This document shows positions 59,390 to 64,000 of a stretch of DNA of 64,000 nt, piece by piece. This DNA is from Kingdonia uniflora (Eukaryota > Streptophyta > Magnoliopsida > Ranunculales > Circaeasteraceae), in NCBI GenBank assembly GCA_014058105.1, contig JACGCM010000560.1:4278001-4342000 (forward strand), given 5' to 3'. Numbering within the stretch: the first letter of the stretch is position 1; each line of letters begins with the position of its first letter. The notes beneath the pieces were generated by a model. It searched no databases. It worked only from the letters and a program-made list of their open reading frames with translations, and had not been told where the DNA came from. The position numbers were made by a program, and so were the translations under genes.

Positions 59390-60200
59390 TGTGACGACCT
59401 ACCGAACGCCGGCCAAATTTACCCGAGCGTTTTGAGTTCTGTCCGAATGTATTTGTTCTCTATATCCTAATATAGCAGCACGCCAAGTTTCGTCGCAATC
59501 GGATTCAGTTAAGGGGGCGAAAAGGTCCAGTACGCTTCGTCTCATGTTTTAACGTTTCCTTTTGGAAGTTGACTATTTACTTAGTAGCTATATTAAGGAG
59601 GAACCTTGGTCCGATCCTCCCCATGACTAAAAGAGCTTTAATGCTTGGTCATCAAGGACCCCGGCTTATGGACTATCTACAAGGGATAGTTATGAGTTCT
59701 CCTAGGCCTAGGGTAGGCTAGGGGACATTGCCTCGCAATGCGGGCCGGTTTTCATTAGAGGGCTTCATATGGCGCCGCTATGCCCCGCGGGCTATCCGAG
59801 ACGCACCGCCCCTTTCAGATGGACAGTATAATTAGTCCAGGCTCGTCGCCCCTTGAGATGTGAGTCCTTTAGGTGGAAACCGGCATATTGAGCTACCCTG
59901 ATCCGCTACTGGACAGGTGTGCTTTCCGTATCTCGCGCGCGTCGTGAGAGATTACGCTGTAGGGATTATTGAGGGAACCTTCAGCGTTGTTGCCTTTACT
60001 GAATACATATTCAATGACCCCTCACGAGTATCCAGGATAATCCGGATGTCGCTCTAGCATCCGTGGGTTTTATGCCACTGGCGCGCCGCGCCTATGAAGA
60101 TGGCTGGTACACGCTGACATCGCGTCCGTGTACGCCGCACGGTCCCTTATTCCGCTGCACTCCGGGCACTGTAGAGTCGGTCCCGGCTAGGGCCGTGTCA
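59390..60200 (+). repeat. 5' LTR of element D
   Basis: TGTGACGACC...GCCGTGTCA, 811 bp. More G+C-rich than the neighbouring LINE. Confidence 0.95.
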
Positions 60201-60202
60201 GT

Positions 60203-60214
60203 TGGTATCAGAGC
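60203..60214 (+). other. Primer-binding site of element D
   Basis: TGGTATCAGAGC, exact initiator tRNA-Met type, two bases after the LTR. Confidence 0.92.
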
Positions 60215-63118
60215 GAGAATAGCTTGTTGAAGCTTAGCTCTTGAGTTGGTAGAGCGTAGAGGGATTGTGCCTACGTCTGCCAGAGCTAGACAGAGTTGGG
60301 TCTAGGCTTATCCGAGCAAGGCTTGCTGGGAGTTTGCTTGTCAGAGCGTAGATGGGTTGTGCCTACGTCCGTCGGAGTAAACGGAGTAATGATTCCCGAG
60401 TTGGTAGTATGGGTTACCCATTTGGCTGTTGTTCTCTCCAGAGCCGTAGTTGCTCCCTAGAGATTTTCCTAGCACCGTTGTGAACGCTTGTAGAGTGTGT
60501 TGCCTACATGTCAGTCGATATTGGACGCAAGAGAAAGGCTCCATATCCGAGCGCGAGATTGCTCAAGTTAAATGTGCTTTGGACAATGACGCTAAGAAGA
60601 GGATTGAGATTTGAGTTGGACGCGATGATCTATATCGTTAGTTGTCTCTAGAAGGCTGATCAGTGTCGCAGATGCTCTATGAAGAATAGTAATAGAGCGA
60701 TCTAACAGGTTGTTATTGCATTCGGTCCGTATCCGCGCTACGAAGTTTAGTAACAGTTGTGAGCAAGGACGATGCCCCTCAGCAGAGATCGATATGGTCA
60801 GCGTCCGTTGCCGAGTACTTTCGTGTGGAAGCCGCGATGCTTGGTTTTGTTGGAATTCCTTAGTGTCTACAAAAGATTGAAGAATCCTGAGAGATACTCG
60901 TTGTGATTGTCCTGAGTTGGACATTGAGACGTTCCAGAGGTGAATGTCATGAGCCGAAGATGAAGCGGCATGAAGTTAGAGATGAAGACATGGTTTGGGT
61001 CCCGAGTTTGCACACAGTGATGTCGTCAGGTAGACGTCGAGGGCAGAGTGACTCGTTATGACGCGACATGAACTGCGACCTCCCAGATGGGTTGTCGCTT
61101 GTCCGCAGTTGGTCCCCAGATACATGGGACCCTGCTTACTCACTCAAATAAGGCAAGTCGCCGAGTGATGTTTGTTTTCTGGCTCCGTGGTGAGTTTCAG
61201 GTTTGTCGGTGTTCGAGTGCTCTAGTCGAGTTGATCCATGTTGTTCCACATGATGGTTCTGGGTCATTTTAAGCTCACAGATGGAAGACTCACGTTTCCG
61301 AAGGTTAGTAAGCTACGTGGTTGTCGCAGAACAGAGTTGAGCTTCAGTCAGTTGTGCGGGTTACCTCAGACATGATCTCAGATGGAAGATTGCTCTAGGA
61401 TGAAAGATCCTGAGCGGAATTGGATGTTAGTTTCCCAATTCCTTATCACTTGGTGGTTGGCGGTAGGGATAGAGTTCCCGCGCCTCGTTCTTTGTTTATA
61501 TCGATGGAGTGTCTTTAGAAGACCACATCTCAGTGACCGGTTAGAGTTGGCTGCGTTTGTTGAAGCTAGTTCAAGAGACAGAGAATGGCTACGCTTCAGT
61601 TCAAAGATGATTGCGACAGTATGAAGGTTGGTCTCCGCGAGTTTGATAGCAGTTGGACATGGCAAGCCAACGAGCTCAGGGCGATAGGTACAGTGACAGT
61701 ATCTTGTTCCCAAGTTCCCCAAGTACTCAGGTTGGAGTAGGGATGTAGAGATAGAGAAACGCTTCAGTAGTCCGTCAGTTATATGTCACAGCTTTGTTCT
61801 CGACGCGGACGTCGAGCTTATTGAGTGTGGGAAGAGCTGTAAGTTGTGACGCAGATGTACGCAGGTTCCAGCAAGGGTCATTACCACCAGAGTTTGGCAA
61901 GTACATATGCCAATGTTAAGTCCTCGCTAGAGAAGAGGCATTGAGAAGTCCTCGTTAGAGAAGAGGCATTAAGAAGACCTCCTTGGAGAGTGAGGCAGAT
62001 TGGAGTCCTCCGGAGTGGAGAGACCTTTGGAGACGCCGGAGTGGCGATCACCCTTCCTGCAGCCAAGTTAGGTGCAGATGCCATCTAGCGTTACATGGGT
62101 TAGATGATGGCCTACTACGAAGTGGTAGAGCAGAAACGCGGCTGCACAGATAGATGTCTCATGGGTTTTAGAAGTTCACACAGAACGCCTTTATGGCGGA
62201 CCTCGATGGTTAGCTGGCGGTAGGGAACAGAGTACCCGCGCCTAGATAGGCTGCCTCGATGGTTTTGTTGGCGGTAGGGAACAGAGTACCCGCGCCTCGT
62301 TGAGAGTATGCTACCTTCTAGGAGCTACCCTCCCTCGCCCAAGTGAACAATGAGTACCAGTTCAGTTCTATACTGGTAAGGCTAGAGTGCCGCATCTTGA
62401 TGTTGTATCCCCGATGGTCCGTAAGAAGGGCGGACATGGTTGGAAGACCTTCGCAGAGTTGATTGAAGGGCAGTCAAGAATATTCAGTGTGCGGCAGATG
62501 TTCCGTGCAGTTGGGGTGAGTTACCCCTTTGTTTTAGAAGACTTGCTCCTTACCACTCGCAGATGAAGAGTGAAGTTTGAAGCCGAGATTCACAGAAGAT
62601 TGAACTCTCGAGCAGCGAAGGCATTGTGCGACTCGGAGGTGAGCGCACTTTTGGACGGGATTGGAGATATCCTCGTCGGGCTGTCCGGAGGAGACGCCCT
62701 TGGTTTGTCGAGAAGAGCGACATTCCACAGTGTCAGGGGAGAAGGCGCTTTGCAGCAGGATGCAGCGCATTTCAGAGGGCGCGATGCTAGAGTGCACCGC
62801 CCATACATTTTTTCAGAAGGTTCGAGACCAAGAGACAATACCCAGAAGAGAAGGCAGACTCCAGTCGTATGAAGGTTCGGTCACTACGCACTTCAGTTTG
62901 AATGGGCGAAGTTAAGGTTCAGTTCTGAAGACACAGTTGTCAGCATCGAGACTAGCAGTTGGGCTCAGTATCCGCTAGTACAGAAGAAGATAGAGTACTC
63001 TGAACTAAGTGCGGGAGAGTTGTTGGTTTCTTGAGGATGCAGAAGATTGAATCCTTGCAGAGCCGTGTTGGCAATGGTCCTCGACGAGGACGTCGAGATT
63101 ATTTTAAGTGCGGGAGGG
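60215..63118 (+). other. Interior of element D, no recognisable genes
   Basis: Colinear with C's interior. Short open frames (for example 62570-62872, KFEAEIHRRLNSR) have no known domain. Internal repeats: a 28-bp unit GTCCTCG(C/T)TAGAGAAGAGGC at about 61920-61970, and a GGCGGTAGGGA.AGAGT.CCCGCGCC motif at about 61456, 62216 and 62270, the last two being a duplication of about 65 bp. Confidence 0.75.
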
Positions 63119-63928
63119 TGTGACGACCTACCGAACGCCGGCCAAATTTACCCGAGCGTTTTGAGTTCTGTCCGAATGTATTTGTTCTCTATATCCTAAT
63201 ATAGCAGCACGCCAAGTTTCGTCGCAATCGGATTCAGTTAAGGGGGCGAAAAGGTCCAGTACGCTTCGTCTCATGTTTTAACGTTTCCTTTTGGAAGTTG
63301 ACTATTTACTTAGTAGCTATATTAAGGAGGAACCTTGGTCCGATCCTCCCCATGACTAAAAGAGCTTTAATGCTTGGTCATCAAGGACCCCGGCTTATGG
63401 ACTATCTACAAGGATAGTTATGAGTTCTCCTAGGCCTAGGGTAGGCTAGGGGACATTGCCTCGCAATGCGGGCCGGTTTTCATTAGAGGGCTTCATATGG
63501 CGCCGCTATGCCCCGTGGGCTATCCGAGATGCACCGCCCCTTTCAGATGGACAGTATAATTAGTCCAGGCTCGTCGCCCCTTGAGATGTGAGTCCTTTAG
63601 GTGGAAACCGGCATATTGAGCTACCCTGATCCGCTACTGGACAGGTGTGCTTTTCGTATCTCGCGCGCGTCGTGAGAGATTACGCTGTAGGGATTATTGA
63701 GGGAACCTTCAGCGTTGTTGCCTTTACTGAATACATATTCAATGACCCCTCACGAGTATCCAGGATAATCCGGATGTCGCTCTAGCATCCGTGGGTTTTA
63801 TGCCACTGGCGCGCCGCGCCTGTGAAGATGGCTGGTACACGCCGACATCGCGTCCGTGTACGCCGCACGGTCCCTTATTCCGCTGCACTCCGGGCACTGT
63901 AGAGTCGGTCCCGGCTAGGGCCGTGTCA
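63119..63928 (+). repeat. 3' LTR of element D
   Basis: TGTGACGACC...GCCGTGTCA, 810 bp. It differs from the 5' LTR at five sites, all transitions, most of them at or next to CG, plus one missing G near 63413. Confidence 0.95.
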
Positions 63929-64000
63929 AAGAAGATAGACAGATATGGAAGGAGGACTTGCATGGAGACTTTATTGAAAAATCTATTTTTGATGCACTTA
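63929..64000 (+). pseudogene. L1-b LINE, continuation after element D
   Basis: After the TSD the reading IWKEDLHGDFIEKSIFDAL follows on directly from NIHCNPNQE at 59384, matching the L1 post-RT motif (W....G.FSVKSA). It runs off the window. Confidence 0.8.

Larger units (their letters stand above)
59390..63928 (+). mobile_element. Non-autonomous LTR retrotransposon D, young LARD-like copy (4,539 bp)
   Basis: Perfect TSD AAGAA at 59385-59389 and 63929-63933. LTRs of 811 and 810 bp are almost identical; I count five transitions and one 1-bp indel. Primer site 60203-60214, polypurine tract GTGCGGGAGGG before 63119. Interior of 2.9 kb without gag or pol. Same family as C at 23660-28089. It must have been mobilised by proteins from elsewhere. 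Confidence 0.95.

Noticed and set aside
59390..60200. G+C-rich block as rRNA or bacterial contamination
   Set aside because: It is an exact LTR with partner, TSD and primer site.
62570..62872. 100-residue ORF in element D as a gene
   Set aside because: Counterpart in C is not open over the same length and no domain is visible.

Overview
The window is repeat-rich plant nuclear DNA, probably from a eudicot; the species cannot be told from the sequence. Nearly all of it is transposable elements nested inside one another: Tat-like Ty3/gypsy elements with tRNA-primed LTRs, short-LTR Ty1/copia elements with initiator-Met primer sites, plant L1-type LINEs, hAT DNA transposons with introns, and a TTA-flanked Tourist-like MITE. 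I found no convincing host gene, rRNA, tRNA or CRISPR array. Most coding regions are decayed by stops and frameshifts. Boundaries below rest mainly on target-site duplications (TSDs), primer-binding sites (PBS) and polypurine tracts (PPT).

Layout, left half. 1-4991 is the 3' part of Tat-like element A (+), with a 735-bp 3' LTR and an antisense, intron-containing gene with its own TATA box. 4992-14608 is Tat-like element B (-): 5' LTR at the right, then gag, protease, RT, RNase H and integrase, then a roughly 116-bp tandem array and a + strand coiled-coil gene antisense to pol. 14609-28931 is a minus-strand LINE (L1-a). It is interrupted by a fragment related to A (16946-19362) plus another LTR remnant, by a 454-bp non-autonomous hAT, and by a pol-less LTR element C (23660-28089).

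Middle. Two copies of one 4.1-kb hAT transposon (hAT1 28932-33012, +; hAT2 43147-47282, -) lie in inverted orientation. Between them are the 5' half of copia element X (-) and copia Y (+), which is itself split by copia Z (37361-42219). The 3' half of X (+) lies to the right of hAT2. The 8-bp TSDs of the two hATs are exchanged: each hAT carries one arm of the other's TSD. The 5-bp TSD of X is likewise split between 34.5 kb and 50.8 kb. Flipping 33013-43146 restores all three TSD pairs and rejoins X. This shows a 10.1-kb inversion with breakpoints inside the hAT copies, either a real recombination event or an assembly flip through the inverted repeats.

Right half. 51081-64000 is a plus-strand LINE (L1-b) interrupted by a Tourist-like MITE (51154-51545), by a gag-only copia-type element E (52077-58031, TSD taaaa) whose LTR carries about ten TTCGAA-type palindromes, and by element D (59390-63928, TSD aagaa). 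D is a very young relative of C: I count five transitions and one 1-bp indel between its LTRs. Elements C and D are large LTR elements without recognisable pol, so they presumably moved with proteins supplied in trans.
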